The position numbers and the translations under genes were made by a program. A stretch of DNA of 32,108 nt from an uncultured Selenomonas sp. (GTDB taxonomy: Bacteria; Bacillota; Negativicutes; Selenomonadales; Selenomonadaceae): the NCBI GenBank assembly GCA_902780535.1, contig CACZFT010000005.1:1-32108 (forward strand), given 5' to 3'. Shown piece after piece: positions 16,748 to 24,936 of this stretch. The first letter of the stretch is position 1, and every line of letters starts with the position of its first letter. The notes beneath the pieces are model-generated. The model ran no database searches. It saw nothing but the letters and a program-made list of their open reading frames with translations, and was not told the origin of the DNA.

Positions 16748-17626
16748 ATGAAATTTCAGGAAATCATCCTGACGCTGCAGCAGTTCTGGCATGAGCAGGG
16801 CTGCATCCTCGGCGAGCCGTATGACGTGGAGAAGGGCGCCGGCACGATGAACCCGTCGACGTTCCTGCGCGTGCTCGGCCCGGAGCCGTGGCATGTCGCG
16901 TATGTCGAGCCGTCGCGCCGCCCGGCCGATGGCCGCTATGGCGACAACCCGAACCGCCTGTACCAGCATCATCAGTTCCAGGTCATCATGAAGCCGTCGC
17001 CGGACAACATCCAGGAGCTCTATCTCGCGAGCCTCGAGCGCCTCGGCATCGACCCGAAGCAGCACGACATCCGCTTCGTCGAAGACAACTGGGAGTCGCC
17101 GACGCTCGGTGCCTGGGGCCTTGGCTGGGAAGTCTGGCTCGATGGCATGGAGATCACGCAGTTCACGTATTTCCAGCAGGTCGGCAGTCAGGATGTGCGC
17201 CCCGTCGCCTCGGAGATCACGTATGGCCTTGAACGCCTCGCGATGTACATCCAGGGCGTCGAGAACGTCTATGACATCCAGTGGACGGACGATTACACGT
17301 ATGGCGATGTCTTCCATCGGAACGAGTACGAGCAGTCCGTCTATGCGTTCGACCTCTCGGATGAAAAGCTGCTGTTCGACCTCTTTGACAAATACGAGAA
17401 AGAGGCTGTGCGCGTCATCGAGAAAGGCTATGTCCATCCCGCGTATGACTACGTGCTGAAATGCTCGCATACGTTCAACCTCCTCGACGCGCGCGGCGCG
17501 ATCTCCGTCTCGCAGCGCGCCGCATTTATCGGCCGTGTGCGCAAACTCGCGCGTCTCTGCGCCGAATGCTATCTGAAACAGCGCGAAGAGCTCGGCTATC
17601 CGATGCTTCACAGGGGGGAACACTGA
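16748..17626 (+). CDS. glyQ: Glycyl-tRNA synthetase alpha subunit
   Basis: The 292-aa protein charges tRNA-Gly as part of an alpha2-beta2 enzyme and carries the class II catalytic core. Sequence typical of GlyQ is seen from the start: [30 protein letters not shown] motif ([15 protein letters not shown]), [19 protein letters not shown] (class II motif 2 region), [18 protein letters not shown] and [12 protein letters not shown] (motif 3 region). The length fits the family (about 290-300 aa). Start ATG 16748 has AGAGGAGA upstream; the longer frame to 16583 runs through the T-box terminator. glyS follows after one base. Expression is controlled by the T-box leader. Confidence 0.98.
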   Translation: MKFQEIILTLQQFWHEQGCILGEPYDVEKGAGTMNPSTFLRVLGPEPWHVAYVEPSRRPADGRYGDNPNRLYQHHQFQVIMKPSPDNIQELYLASLERLGIDPKQHDIRFVEDNWESPTLGAWGLGWEVWLDGMEITQFTYFQQVGSQDVRPVASEITYGLERLAMYIQGVENVYDIQWTDDYTYGDVFHRNEYEQSVYAFDLSDEKLLFDLFDKYEKEAVRVIEKGYVHPAYDYVLKCSHTFNLLDARGAISVSQRAAFIGRVRKLARLCAECYLKQREELGYPMLHRGEH

Positions 17627-17627
17627 C

Positions 17628-19688
17628 ATGGCGAAAACGTTACTTTTGGAAATCGGCACGGAGGAAGTCCCTGCCCATGTGATGCCGGGCATCCTCGCCC
17701 AGCTGAAGGAAAAAGCGGAAGCGGCGCTCAAGGGCGCGCGCATCGCGTTTGAGAGCGTCGAGACGCTCGGCACACCGCGCCGTTCGGCACTGCTCGTCCA
17801 TGGCATCGCAGAAAAACAGGAAGACGTCTCGAGCGAGAACCGCGGCCCGTCGGCAAAGATCGCGTTCGACGCCGATGGCAAGCCGACGAAGGCGGCGCAG
17901 GGCTTTGCGCGCGGCCAGCATGTGAAGCCTGAAGACCTCGTCGTCAAAGACGGCTACGTCTATGCCGTCGTGCATGAGGACGGACAGCCGACGGCAAAGC
18001 TCCTCGAGACGATGCTCCCAGACCTCATCTGCGGCCTGTCGTTCCCGAACAACATGCGCTGGGGCAGACTCGAATTCAAGTTCATCCGCCCGATTCGCTG
18101 GATTGTCGCGTTGCTCGATGACACGGTCATCCCGTTCGAAGTCGCCAATGTCAAGAGCGGTCGCACGTCGCGCGGCCACCGCTTCCTGTCGGATGGCGAT
18201 TTCGAGATCGCAACGGCTGGTGACTATGTCGCGGCCTGCGAGAAAGCCTCCGTCATCGTCGATCAGAAGCGCCGCAAGGACATGATCCGCGCGCAGATCG
18301 AAGAAGTCGCGAAAGCGAATGGCGGCAAGGCCGAAATCACGGAAGACCTGCTCGAAGAAGTCCTGTACCTCGTCGAGTATCCGACGGCGCTCTGCGGCAA
18401 GTTTGAGGACAAATACCTTAAGCTCCCGCCGGAAGCCGTCATCACGCCGATGCGCGACCACCAGCGCTATTTCCCTGTCAAGGACGCAAGCGGGAAGCTT
18501 CTTCCGCTCTTTATCACCGTCCGCAACGGCGGCAAGGAATATCTCGAGACCGTCCAGCACGGCAATGAGCGCGTGCTGCGTGCCCGCCTCGCCGATGCGC
18601 AGTTCTTCTTTGACGAGGACCGCAAGAAGAGCCTCGAAGAACATCGTGAGAAGCTCCAGACCGTCGTGTTCCAGCAGGGACTCGGCACGATGTACGAAAA
18701 GACGGAGCGCATGGCAAAGCTCGCCGACTTCATCGCCGACGCGCTCGGTGCCGATGAAAAGGCGCACAAGCACGCACATCGCGCAGCGCTGCTGTCGAAA
18801 GCCGACCTCGTCACGGGCATGGTCACGGAGTTCACGGAACTGCAGGGCATCATGGGGCGCGAGTACGCGCGTCTCGATGGTGAGTGCGAGAAAGTCGCCG
18901 TCGCCATCGACGAGCACTACATGCCGCGCTTCGCAGGCGACAGCCAGCCGCAGTCCGATGCCGGCCGCATCGTCAGCGTCGCCGACAAGATTGACACGAT
19001 CGTCGGCACGTTCCACCTCGGCAAGATCCCGACGGGCTCGCAGGATCCGTTTGCGCTGCGCCGCCAGGCACTCGGCCTCGTCAACATGAGCATCGAAGCG
19101 AAATACCATCTGAGCATCTCGGCTGTCGTCGCGAAATCCATGGATCTCTATGGCATCACGGACGAAGGCGAGCGCGCGAAGATGCAGCAGGACGTCGCCG
19201 ACTTCCTGCGCCTGCGCCTCAAGAACGTGCTCGAAAGCGAGAATATCCGCTATGACGTCATCGACAGCGTGCTCGCGGATGTCGATGACCTTTATAGTGT
19301 CGAGCTTCGCGCACAGGCCGTGCAGAAGTTCGTCGCAGAGGCTGACGCCGAAGCGAACATCCAGGCATTCGTCCGCGTCGCGAACCTCGCGAAGAAAGCT
19401 GATGCTGACACCATCGACGAAAGCCTGTTCCAAGAAGATGTCGAGAAGAGCCTCTATCAGGCCTACACGTCGACGGAGAGCGCTGTCGAGAGCCTCGTGA
19501 AAGGCGAAGACTTCACGGGCGCCATCGACGCGCTGACGGAACTCTCGAAGCCTATCGATGCCTTCTTCGACGGCGTGCTCGTCATGGATAAGGACGAAGC
19601 GGTCAAGAACAACCGCCTCGGCCTGCTGAAATCCATCGACGAAACCGTCGGCCGCGTTGCAGACTTCACGAAGATTGTGCTGGGCTGA
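17628..19688 (+). CDS. glyS: Glycyl-tRNA synthetase beta subunit
   Basis: The 686-aa protein is the tRNA-recognition subunit of the two-subunit enzyme. It opens with the typical LLLEIGTEEVPAHVMPG, followed by TPRRSALLVHGI, RWGRLEFKFIRPIRW, DHQRYFPV, NGGKEYLETVQHGNERVLRARLADAQFF, FTELQGIMGREYA and DKIDTIVGTF, with a C-terminal part resembling the ArgRS anticodon-binding domain. The length fits GlyS (about 690 aa). ATG 17628 is one base after the glyQ stop, and a GGGGGGA ribosome site lies within the end of glyQ. A strong terminator follows. Confidence 0.98.
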   Translation: MAKTLLLEIGTEEVPAHVMPGILAQLKEKAEAALKGARIAFESVETLGTPRRSALLVHGIAEKQEDVSSENRGPSAKIAFDADGKPTKAAQGFARGQHVKPEDLVVKDGYVYAVVHEDGQPTAKLLETMLPDLICGLSFPNNMRWGRLEFKFIRPIRWIVALLDDTVIPFEVANVKSGRTSRGHRFLSDGDFEIATAGDYVAACEKASVIVDQKRRKDMIRAQIEEVAKANGGKAEITEDLLEEVLYLVEYPTALCGKFEDKYLKLPPEAVITPMRDHQRYFPVKDASGKLLPLFITVRNGGKEYLETVQHGNERVLRARLADAQFFFDEDRKKSLEEHREKLQTVVFQQGLGTMYEKTERMAKLADFIADALGADEKAHKHAHRAALLSKADLVTGMVTEFTELQGIMGREYARLDGECEKVAVAIDEHYMPRFAGDSQPQSDAGRIVSVADKIDTIVGTFHLGKIPTGSQDPFALRRQALGLVNMSIEAKYHLSISAVVAKSMDLYGITDEGERAKMQQDVADFLRLRLKNVLESENIRYDVIDSVLADVDDLYSVELRAQAVQKFVAEADAEANIQAFVRVANLAKKADADTIDESLFQEDVEKSLYQAYTSTESAVESLVKGEDFTGAIDALTELSKPIDAFFDGVLVMDKDEAVKNNRLGLLKSIDETVGRVADFTKIVLG

Positions 19689-19733
19689 TCTTGATTCGTA
19701 ACTTCGGAGATACAACTTCATAAGATTGCCGAT

Positions 19734-19785
19734 AAAAAGGGATGTGGCAGTTTGCGATTTTTCGCTGCTGCCACATCCCTTTTTG
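19734..19785 (+). terminator. Strong terminator after glyS
   Basis: A 17-bp inverted repeat (AAAAAGGGATGTGGCAG, 19734-19750, with its complement at 19768-19784) ends in TTTTTG. The A-run on the left arm means it could also stop transcription from the other strand. Confidence 0.9.
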
Positions 19786-19848
19786 TGTCATGGCGACAAA
19801 TCTGCCATGCGATGATGCACCTAAAATATATAGTTTTTTTTATATAAA

Positions 19849-19877
19849 ATGACAACGCCACAATTTTGTGTTATCAT
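19849..19877 (+). promoter_or_regulatory. Promoter of the chemoreceptor gene
   Basis: ATGACA (19849-19854) and TATCAT (19872-19877) are spaced 17 bases apart; each differs from the consensus by one base. The surrounding 150 bases are A/T-rich. The transcript would start near 19884, about 65 bases before the ATG. Confidence 0.7.
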
Positions 19878-19949
19878 CAATTTATATATGTTACTTATTC
19901 AATTTTGTGATTGAGTTCGGGATGTTTCGTTCTTTGGGAGGCTGTCTTT

Positions 19950-21761
19950 ATGAAAACGTTATCGATCAAGGGAACTGCAGGCGGACTGCTGCAAAAGCTC
20001 CTTGTCGTGATCATCGCGCTCGTGCTCGGCACCGCCGTCGTGCTCGCGCTTGCATCGCAGTACGGCCTGCACAGCATGTCTGCGATGACGGATCAGTATT
20101 ACAATCAGGCGATGGACGACGGCTACCGTACGGAAATCAAATCCGAAGTCCAGACGGCCATCGCGGTCTGCGAAACGTATTACAAGCAGCAGCAGGCTGG
20201 CATGCTCACCGAAGAGCAGGCGAAGACCGCCGCGAAGGAAACCATCCGCGGCATGCGCTATCGCGACGACGGCACGGGCTATTTCTGGATCGACGCACGC
20301 GACTACACGCTCGTCATGCATCCCGTCCTGACGAAAAAAGAAGGTACGAACCGCAAGGACCTCGTCGATCAGAACGGCGTCATGATCATCCAGGAAATCA
20401 TGAAGTCGACGGAAGGCGGCCAGGGCGGCTACAATGAATTCTACTTCACGAAAGCCGACGGCGTGACCGTTGCTCCGAAGCTCGCGTACTCCGCGCCGTT
20501 TGCGCCGTGGGACTGGGTCATCACGACGGGCAACTACACGGATGACATGACGGCCGAGATGGCCGCGACCGTCGATGCCATCGATACGAGTGCGCATCAG
20601 ACCACGATCCTCCAGCTCGTGCTGAGCATCATCGTCATCGTCGTTGCCGTCCTCATCGCTTATGCCTTCGCGAAATCCATCACGCGCCCGATCAACCAGG
20701 TCACGGACGAGCTCGGCGACGTTGCAAACGGCAACCTCGCATTCTCCGTCTCGCCAGAGCTGCTCGCCCGCACGGATGAGATCGGCAGCATCGGCCGCTC
20801 GATGAAAGCCGTGCAGGACACGCTGAAGGACATTCTCGGCAAGAGCCGTGACGTCAGCGACTCGCTCGATCAGGAGAGCGATGATTTCCGCAAGGCATTC
20901 ACTGACATCACGGAAGCCGTCAAAAACATCAACGGCGCTGTGGAAGAACTTGCGAAAGGCGTCACGAAGCAGGCCGAGGAGACGGACAATGTAAAAAGCC
21001 GCATGGATGAGCTCGGCAGCTACATCGCTGAGCAAAAACAGGGAGCCGGTACGCTTTCGGAGGCTGTCACCACGATGACAGCGGATTCGGAGCAGGCGAA
21101 GGCCTCGATCGCGTCGCTCGCCGAGATTTCAAGCGACACGGCTGACGCTGTCGTCGTCGTGCAGCAGCAGACGGACAAGACGACGCAAGCTACGGACGGC
21201 ATCAGCGGCGCCGTCGACATGATCAAGGGCATCGCCGAGCAGACGAACCTTCTCGCGCTCAACGCGGCCATCGAAGCGGCCCGTGCTGGCGAGCATGGCA
21301 AAGGTTTCGCCGTCGTCGCCGACGAAGTGCGCAAGCTCGCCGAGGAATCCCGTCAGAATGCGGAAAACATCGAGCAGACGCTTTCTTCTCTCACGAAACA
21401 GATTCGCCTCTCTGCCGAAAAGGTCGCGGAAGTCACGGAAAACGTCAAGAAAGAGCAAGAACGCCTCAAGGCGACAAAGGGCGCCTTTGCTTCGCTTGAG
21501 CGCGGGATGGCAGCTGTCAGCACGTCAGCCAGCACGTTCGGCGCACAGGCGGACAAGCTCGATGCGTTGAAGAACGAAGTCACTGCCTCCGTTGCATCGC
21601 TCGCTGCCATTGTCGAGGAATCGGCTGCATCTTCCGAAGAGACCTCCGCTCGCCTCAATGAAGTATCGACAAGCGTCGCCAACTGCGACCATCGCCTCGC
21701 AGGCATCTCGGACATCATCCAGAAGCAGAATGAAGAGGCGAATCGGTTCACAATCGGGTGA
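19950..21761 (+). CDS. Methyl-accepting chemotaxis protein (Cache-HAMP-MCP)
   Basis: The 603-aa inner-membrane chemoreceptor has TM1 at about 13-36 and a periplasmic single-Cache (sCache_2-like) domain at about 40-210 with [15 protein letters not shown] and [10 protein letters not shown], typical of Cache_2 sensors of small organic acids. TM2 (219-240) and a HAMP domain (to about 295) follow, then the cytoplasmic coiled-coil signalling domain with the conserved hairpin tip [20 protein letters not shown]. No C-terminal CheR-binding pentapeptide is visible. ATG 19950 has GGGAGG nine bases upstream; the longer frame to 19911 has none. The gene stands alone between two terminators. The ligand cannot be told from sequence. 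Confidence 0.95.
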   Translation: MKTLSIKGTAGGLLQKLLVVIIALVLGTAVVLALASQYGLHSMSAMTDQYYNQAMDDGYRTEIKSEVQTAIAVCETYYKQQQAGMLTEEQAKTAAKETIRGMRYRDDGTGYFWIDARDYTLVMHPVLTKKEGTNRKDLVDQNGVMIIQEIMKSTEGGQGGYNEFYFTKADGVTVAPKLAYSAPFAPWDWVITTGNYTDDMTAEMAATVDAIDTSAHQTTILQLVLSIIVIVVAVLIAYAFAKSITRPINQVTDELGDVANGNLAFSVSPELLARTDEIGSIGRSMKAVQDTLKDILGKSRDVSDSLDQESDDFRKAFTDITEAVKNINGAVEELAKGVTKQAEETDNVKSRMDELGSYIAEQKQGAGTLSEAVTTMTADSEQAKASIASLAEISSDTADAVVVVQQQTDKTTQATDGISGAVDMIKGIAEQTNLLALNAAIEAARAGEHGKGFAVVADEVRKLAEESRQNAENIEQTLSSLTKQIRLSAEKVAEVTENVKKEQERLKATKGAFASLERGMAAVSTSASTFGAQADKLDALKNEVTASVASLAAIVEESAASSEETSARLNEVSTSVANCDHRLAGISDIIQKQNEEANRFTIG

Positions 21762-21775
21762 AAGCTTCACGATAT

Positions 21776-21812
21776 AAAAACTGCGTCCAACAAAGCGTTG
21801 GGCGCAATTTTT
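21776..21812. terminator. Bidirectional terminator between the chemoreceptor and the lptA-like gene
   Basis: TGCGTCCAAC (21782-21791) pairs with GTTGGGCGCA (21797-21806) around an AAAGC loop. An A-run precedes it and TTTTT (21808-21812) follows, so it serves both converging genes. Confidence 0.85.
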
Positions 21813-21841
21813 GTGGTTGCAAGATCATGATATGCAAAAGC

Positions 21842-22378
21842 TCAGCTGTACTGCTGCACCGTCCCGCTTTCCATATCGTATACCAGTGTTCCTGCAACTT
21901 TTTCTTTGCCATTTTCGATGCAGATGACGTGGCCGTGGAATGTCGCCGTGCCGGACTTCCAGTCGCAGGTCACGCTTTCGGCGCGGATGACGAGGCCGGG
22001 GCGTTCGAGCTTGACGCGGCCGAAGAGCGTTGCGGATGGCGCGAAGCCTTCGAGGTAGACGGCGTCGGCTGTGAAGATAAGCTCGTCGCCCTTCTGGAGC
22101 GAGACATTGCCCTGTCCCCAGATCTCGAGGTTTGTCGCGCTGACCTGCGCGTCGTCCATGCGTGTCACGCGGTCGCCCGAGGTGACGGTGACGTTGCCCT
22201 GGAGGTGGTAGCAGCCCGTGTTTTCGTCATACGTTTTCGCGTCGGCTGTGACGACGGGCTTCACGGGATCGGCGGCGGCCATCTGCGGCGCGGTGAAGAG
22301 GATGGCGGCGGGGAGCAGCAGGGCGCAGGCGGCGGCAGCGAAGCGGCGTGCCCTGCATTTGAAGGCTTTCAATTCCAT
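21842..22378 (-). CDS. OstA/LptA-family periplasmic protein (LPS transport)
   Basis: The 178-aa protein has a clear signal peptide (basic n-region KCRARRFAAAA, hydrophobic core, cleavage likely at MAAA-DP near residue 36). A beta-jellyroll OstA/LptA domain follows, with repeated strands such as ADAKTYDENTGCYHLQGNVT, DELIFTADAVYL and AESVTCDWKSGTATFHGHV. LptA bridges lipopolysaccharide from the inner to the outer membrane, which fits a diderm Firmicute. Start ATG 22378 has AAAGGAG upstream. The gene converges on the chemoreceptor. Its upstream region is where the integrated element begins (attL candidate 22438-22447), so its original promoter may have been altered. It could be a paralogue rather than the main LptA. 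Confidence 0.85.
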   Translation of the reverse strand: MELKAFKCRARRFAAAACALLLPAAILFTAPQMAAADPVKPVVTADAKTYDENTGCYHLQGNVTVTSGDRVTRMDDAQVSATNLEIWGQGNVSLQKGDELIFTADAVYLEGFAPSATLFGRVKLERPGLVIRAESVTCDWKSGTATFHGHVICIENGKEKVAGTLVYDMESGTVQQYS

Positions 22379-22437
22379 AGGGAAAGCTCCTTTCTTCTGG
22401 GATGTTTTTCGATGGGCGGTGTGTTTTTCTTCTATTG

Positions 22438-22447
22438 TACTACATTT
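22438..22447 (+). other. Candidate attL core
   Basis: TACTACATTT is identical to 31968-31977. With seven bases to the left, 15 of 17 match (22431-22447 against 31961-31977). It lies 60 bases upstream of the lptA-like start codon, just outside the first element-specific sequence. Confidence 0.5.
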
Positions 22448-22545
22448 CATTCAGTGCGAAAACTGTCTAATTTGTACCATGTATGATGGACTTTTGCAGG
22501 CTTTTCCGTGTTTCTTGTTCTTCTTGCGTGCACTGTCTGAAATAA

Positions 22546-22566
22546 TAGTACTGTTCTAGTACCGCG
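22546..22566 (+). repeat. Candidate integrase arm site, left end
   Basis: TAGTAC occurs twice, 11 bases apart (22546 and 22557). The pair AGTACTGTTCTAGTACCG resembles the right-end pair at 31875-31892 in 15 of 18 positions and sits about 100 bases inside the attL candidate. Confidence 0.45.
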
Positions 22567-22572
22567 ATAGGG

Positions 22573-22750
22573 GCGGGCGGCGGTCGATACATCCACACGG
22601 GGGCGCGTGCATCTGCTGCCGTGTTCCAGCAGGAAGCGGGCGGCGGTCGATGTCTTGCCCGTGCATCCGGCGCGACGGTCGAGCGCGGCCACGGCGGCAG
22701 GGTGCTGCCGTGCATCCTGTCGGGCGCTCATACATCCGGCGCGACGGTCG
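22573..22750 (+). repeat. Interspersed GC-rich direct repeats
   Basis: GCGGGCGGCGGTCGAT is at 22573-22588 and 22636-22651 (63 bases apart). CATCCGGCGCGACGGTCG is at 22664-22681 and 22733-22750 (69 bases apart). Short GTGCATC/TACATC motifs recur at the unit borders, suggesting diverged tandem duplication. Confidence 0.7.
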
Positions 22751-22818
22751 GGCCGTGTATCTGCTTTTCTGTCGTGTCTGTTTCTAGTGCACCTATTGCG
22801 TATATTGTCTATTTGACG

Positions 22819-22854
22819 TTTAACTGTGCACTTTGCTACAAGTACACAGTTAAA
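22819..22854. repeat. 15-bp inverted repeat
   Basis: TTTAACTGTGCACTT (22819-22833) pairs with AAGTACACAGTTAAA (22840-22854) with one mismatch around a 6-base loop. No T-run follows on either strand, so it is not a standard intrinsic terminator. Confidence 0.7.
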
Positions 22855-22872
22855 TAAAACTATATAAATTTT

Positions 22873-23121
22873 CTATCGTTTTTCGTCCTCCCTGCATGTA
22901 CTTCCAAAGGGGGCAAAAGAGGACGGTGGGCGGCTTGTGCTGTGGAATCGATTCCGCGTCACGGGCGCGAAATGATGACGCGGCGGCCACAACATGACAA
23001 AACGGCCCGCGCCGTGTGAGTGATTCACATGACGTAGGCCGCTGCCTGGTGAATAGACTCCCACAGGGTGGGGGATTCTTGCCGATAGGTTGCGCCGTGA
23101 CGGTGGCGTCTTTGTGTCCAT
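22873..23121 (-). CDS. Small hypothetical protein (82 aa)
   Basis: The main support is a good ribosome site: AAAGGAAGG seven bases before ATG 23121. The product is rich in His, Arg, Pro and Ser and resembles nothing I recognise. It begins MDTKTPPSRRN and has no membrane segment or known motif. It is the last frame of the leftward element operon, 46 bases after the 156-aa gene. The His/Pro/Arg-rich composition could also come from a non-coding GC-rich stretch, so this call is tentative. Confidence 0.35.
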   Translation of the reverse strand: MDTKTPPSRRNLSARIPHPVGVYSPGSGLRHVNHSHGAGRFVMLWPPRHHFAPVTRNRFHSTSRPPSSFAPFGSTCREDEKR

Positions 23122-23167
23122 GATGACACCTTCCTTTCTGTATGAAAACAATCAAATAATGTCAATT

Positions 23168-23638
23168 TCATTCCATAGAAGCTATTTTTTTTGACGGCAG
23201 GGCGCTTCTTGAATCGTTCGACGTATCGTCATCTGCTGCCATTAACACGTTGCGGGCTACTTGATAGAAGTCTATGGCGTTGATGGCAGTATTCAAGAGA
23301 CGGGAAAAGATGGCGTATTTCCCCTCTGCCGTCTTGATTCTTGTTCCAGCATAGCGCCGTTTCAGTTCCTCTGTCGCGATGTCGAGCGCCCTTTCGGCGT
23401 CCGTCCCGTTCATCTGCAAGATTTCGACGCGCGCGCGCAACAAGGATGCCTTGTGCTTGCGGATGACGTCGCGCTCTATCAGCTTGCCCAGCTGTTCCTG
23501 CAAGGGCGTCTTTAGCTTCTTTGGCGGTCTAGGCTTAGGCTTGTTTGGTTCCTTGGGCTGCCTAGGCTTGTGTCGCTTGTTTTTCGGTCGGTAGTTCCAA
23601 AACTCCCCGCGTCCCGTGCGTTCTTCTTCGTTCATCAT
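23168..23638 (-). CDS. Hypothetical basic protein with Lys/Pro-rich N-terminus (156 aa)
   Basis: The start ATG 23638 (a second ATG follows at once) has AGGAGG nine bases upstream; the longer frame runs into the iteron region. Residues 10-45 are a disordered, strongly basic Lys/Arg/Pro segment (PKNKRHKPRQPKEPNKPKP). After it comes a helical part with KTPLQEQLGKLIERDVIRKH and KYAIFSRLLNTAINAIDFYQ. The basic tail suggests nucleic-acid binding. It lies just downstream of the iterons in the leftward direction, a place where satellites often carry replication or packaging-interference genes. Function unknown. Confidence 0.6.
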   Translation of the reverse strand: MMNEEERTGRGEFWNYRPKNKRHKPRQPKEPNKPKPRPPKKLKTPLQEQLGKLIERDVIRKHKASLLRARVEILQMNGTDAERALDIATEELKRRYAGTRIKTAEGKYAIFSRLLNTAINAIDFYQVARNVLMAADDDTSNDSRSALPSKKIASME

Positions 23639-23779
23639 ATCGCATCGCCTCCTATTTCCCCCGATTGTACCACGGCGGCGCGTGCTCGGGATGTCCTGCC
23701 GATAGGAAAGAGGGCCGTCCTCGGGCGCTGTCGGTAATCTCTCCCCTATCGGTTCCAGCGTGCCGCCCGTCAACGTGTA

Positions 23780-23854
23780 CAAAAATGTACGGGTTCAACA
23801 CGGCCAAAAATGTCCACGTTCAACCGGCTCAAAAATGAGTGGGTTGCCGCCCGA
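23780..23854 (+). repeat. Three 25-bp iterons
   Basis: CAAAAATG begins units at 23780, 23805 and 23830, exactly 25 bases apart. Units one and two share a TTCAAC box 13 bases further on; the third has TTGCC there. The exact spacing, about 2.4 helical turns, favours protein binding over chance. Confidence 0.75.
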
Positions 23855-24093
23855 CGGTCACAGCCGAAAAATCGGCCTTGAATTCTGAAAAGCCAATTTT
23901 GGATTTTGACAGCGGAATTTTTCGTCGTCAGATTCTAGCTCTGCTGATTTTTCAGCTAAGTCAAATCTCATCCACTCGGCGAAATTTTGCGCATACCATC
24001 GGGAGGCGCTCACGGCCTTATATTTTTACGGGTTCTTGCCGGTCAGCTTATCGGGCAATATGGCGCGGAAAACAAAGGAGTATCTCGAAAACT

Positions 24094-24111
24094 TTTGGAC
24101 ATTTTTGTCCA
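24094..24111. repeat. Perfect 7-bp palindrome TTGGACA-TTTT-TGTCCAA
   Basis: A perfect inverted repeat in the noncoding region; its TGTCCA half also occurs in the second iteron (23811-23816). Possible operator or origin hairpin. Confidence 0.55.
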
Positions 24112-24258
24112 AAAAGGCAAAAATAGAATCGTTCTCGGGAAAAATGGAAAATTCTCCCAAAAATTGTAAATAGGTACAGCCACAGGCTTTGCTGCTTTTC
24201 CTTGCACGGTGGCGCTCCCCCGTGTCCGGTTTGTACGGATTGAAGAACGGCTGTGCCG

Positions 24259-24471
24259 TCATGCTTCGCAGATGGCGTAAAGGTTGCCGCCACTCACAAT
24301 GAGGTCGGTGCAAATGCGGCCGATCTCTTTGCTGACTTCGACGCGGGCCGCACGTAGCGCCTCATAGTCGCATAACTTCCACAGGTCGAACACGTCCTTT
24401 ACGTCTTCAATCGTGTTCACGCGCCGCCCGTTCAAATAGGTAACAAGGATAGATAATGGCTTCTTTTTCAT
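24259..24471 (-). CDS. Small hypothetical protein (70 aa)
   Basis: The start ATG 24471 has GGAGAAAGG about 11 bases upstream; the frame extends to 24879 but the added part is low-complexity and has no ribosome site. The product (MKKKPLSILVTYLNGRRVN..., ending GGNLYAICEA) is a small mixed alpha/beta protein with a basic N-terminus. No family is recognised. It sits between the KGG-type gene and the candidate origin in the leftward operon. Confidence 0.55.
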   Translation of the reverse strand: MKKKPLSILVTYLNGRRVNTIEDVKDVFDLWKLCDYEALRAARVEVSKEIGRICTDLIVSGGNLYAICEA

Positions 24472-24936
24472 GATAGGCCAGCCCTTTCTCCCCAGCGTCC
24501 CACACGTCGAGGCTACAATGTAGATTGTTTTATTTCTTTGCTGACCCTTTGGATGTAGAACCTTTCGCGCTGCCGCTGCTTCTATCTCTCGCGGCTTTTC
24601 AAATGTTTTCGGTCGCTCTCGAATGATTACGTCTGAAAAGGTTTTGGAAAAATCAAAAAGTGAAAATTTTGTCGTGTGCGAAAAAAAAGTAAAGGCGCTG
24701 GTCTTGGAAACTTTTTCCTTTGTGCGAATTTCGGGGGGAGGATGCTGCTGATTGTCCAGGCCCCTAGGGTGGCGGGCTACGGCTCCCGCACGGCGCGCGC
24801 GTCCCTGTCTCGCAGGTATTCCGCTGCTTGATGCAAGAAGTCTTTCAAGCGACAAATCGGCGGCTGTGCTGCCTTGCACGTTTTGTTTTTTGTTTGCAGC
24901 GCCGCCCTGTCGGTACGCTTCTTGCGTTCCAGCCTT
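24472..24936. other. Gap between small element genes; open frame without a start codon
   Basis: No gene with a good start is seen. On the minus strand a frame of 61 codons (24777-24962) overlaps the 3' end of the KGG-type gene and ends in LKDFLHQAAEYLRDRDARAV, which looks protein-like, but it has no ATG, and its only candidate starts are a CTG and a TTG. It could be a frameshift extension of the upstream gene or a decayed gene. The rest (24600-24740) is A/T-rich with no clear hairpin. Confidence 0.45.

Larger units (their letters stand above)
22448..22872. other. Gene-poor left end of the element with GC-rich repeats and a large inverted repeat
   Basis: No gene with a ribosome binding site is seen here. 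The stretch holds the arm-site pair, two families of direct repeats (16 bp at 22573 and 22636; 18 bp at 22664 and 22733), and a 15-bp inverted repeat (22819-22833 with 22840-22854). A frame on the minus strand (22447-22731) has no ribosome site and reads through the repeats, so I do not call it. Confidence 0.6.
23639..24258. other. 620-bp noncoding region with iterons and short hairpins: candidate replication origin
   Basis: No frame has a usable start here. The region holds three 25-bp iterons (23780-23854) and a chain of small perfect inverted repeats with A/T loops: GCCGA-AAAA-TCGGC (23863-23876), GCTGA-TTTT-TCAGC (23943-23956) and TTGGACA-TTTT-TGTCCAA (24094-24111), plus GGGA/TCCC at about 24138-24159. 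It is far more A/T-rich than the chromosome genes. In satellites with a primase-helicase, the origin is such an iteron array. Origin function is inferred. Confidence 0.55.

Noticed and set aside
19728..19735. GCCGATAA, an exact match to a sigma-28 -10 box, near the chemoreceptor
   Set aside because: No TAAA box lies at the right distance and the glyS terminator stands between it and the gene; a good sigma-70 promoter is closer.
22447..22731. A 94-codon minus-strand frame at the left end of the element
   Set aside because: No ribosome binding site, and it reads through the repeat blocks.
22560..22760. CRISPR-like array
   Set aside because: The repeats are two different pairs, not three or more equal units with equal spacers, and no cas genes are near.
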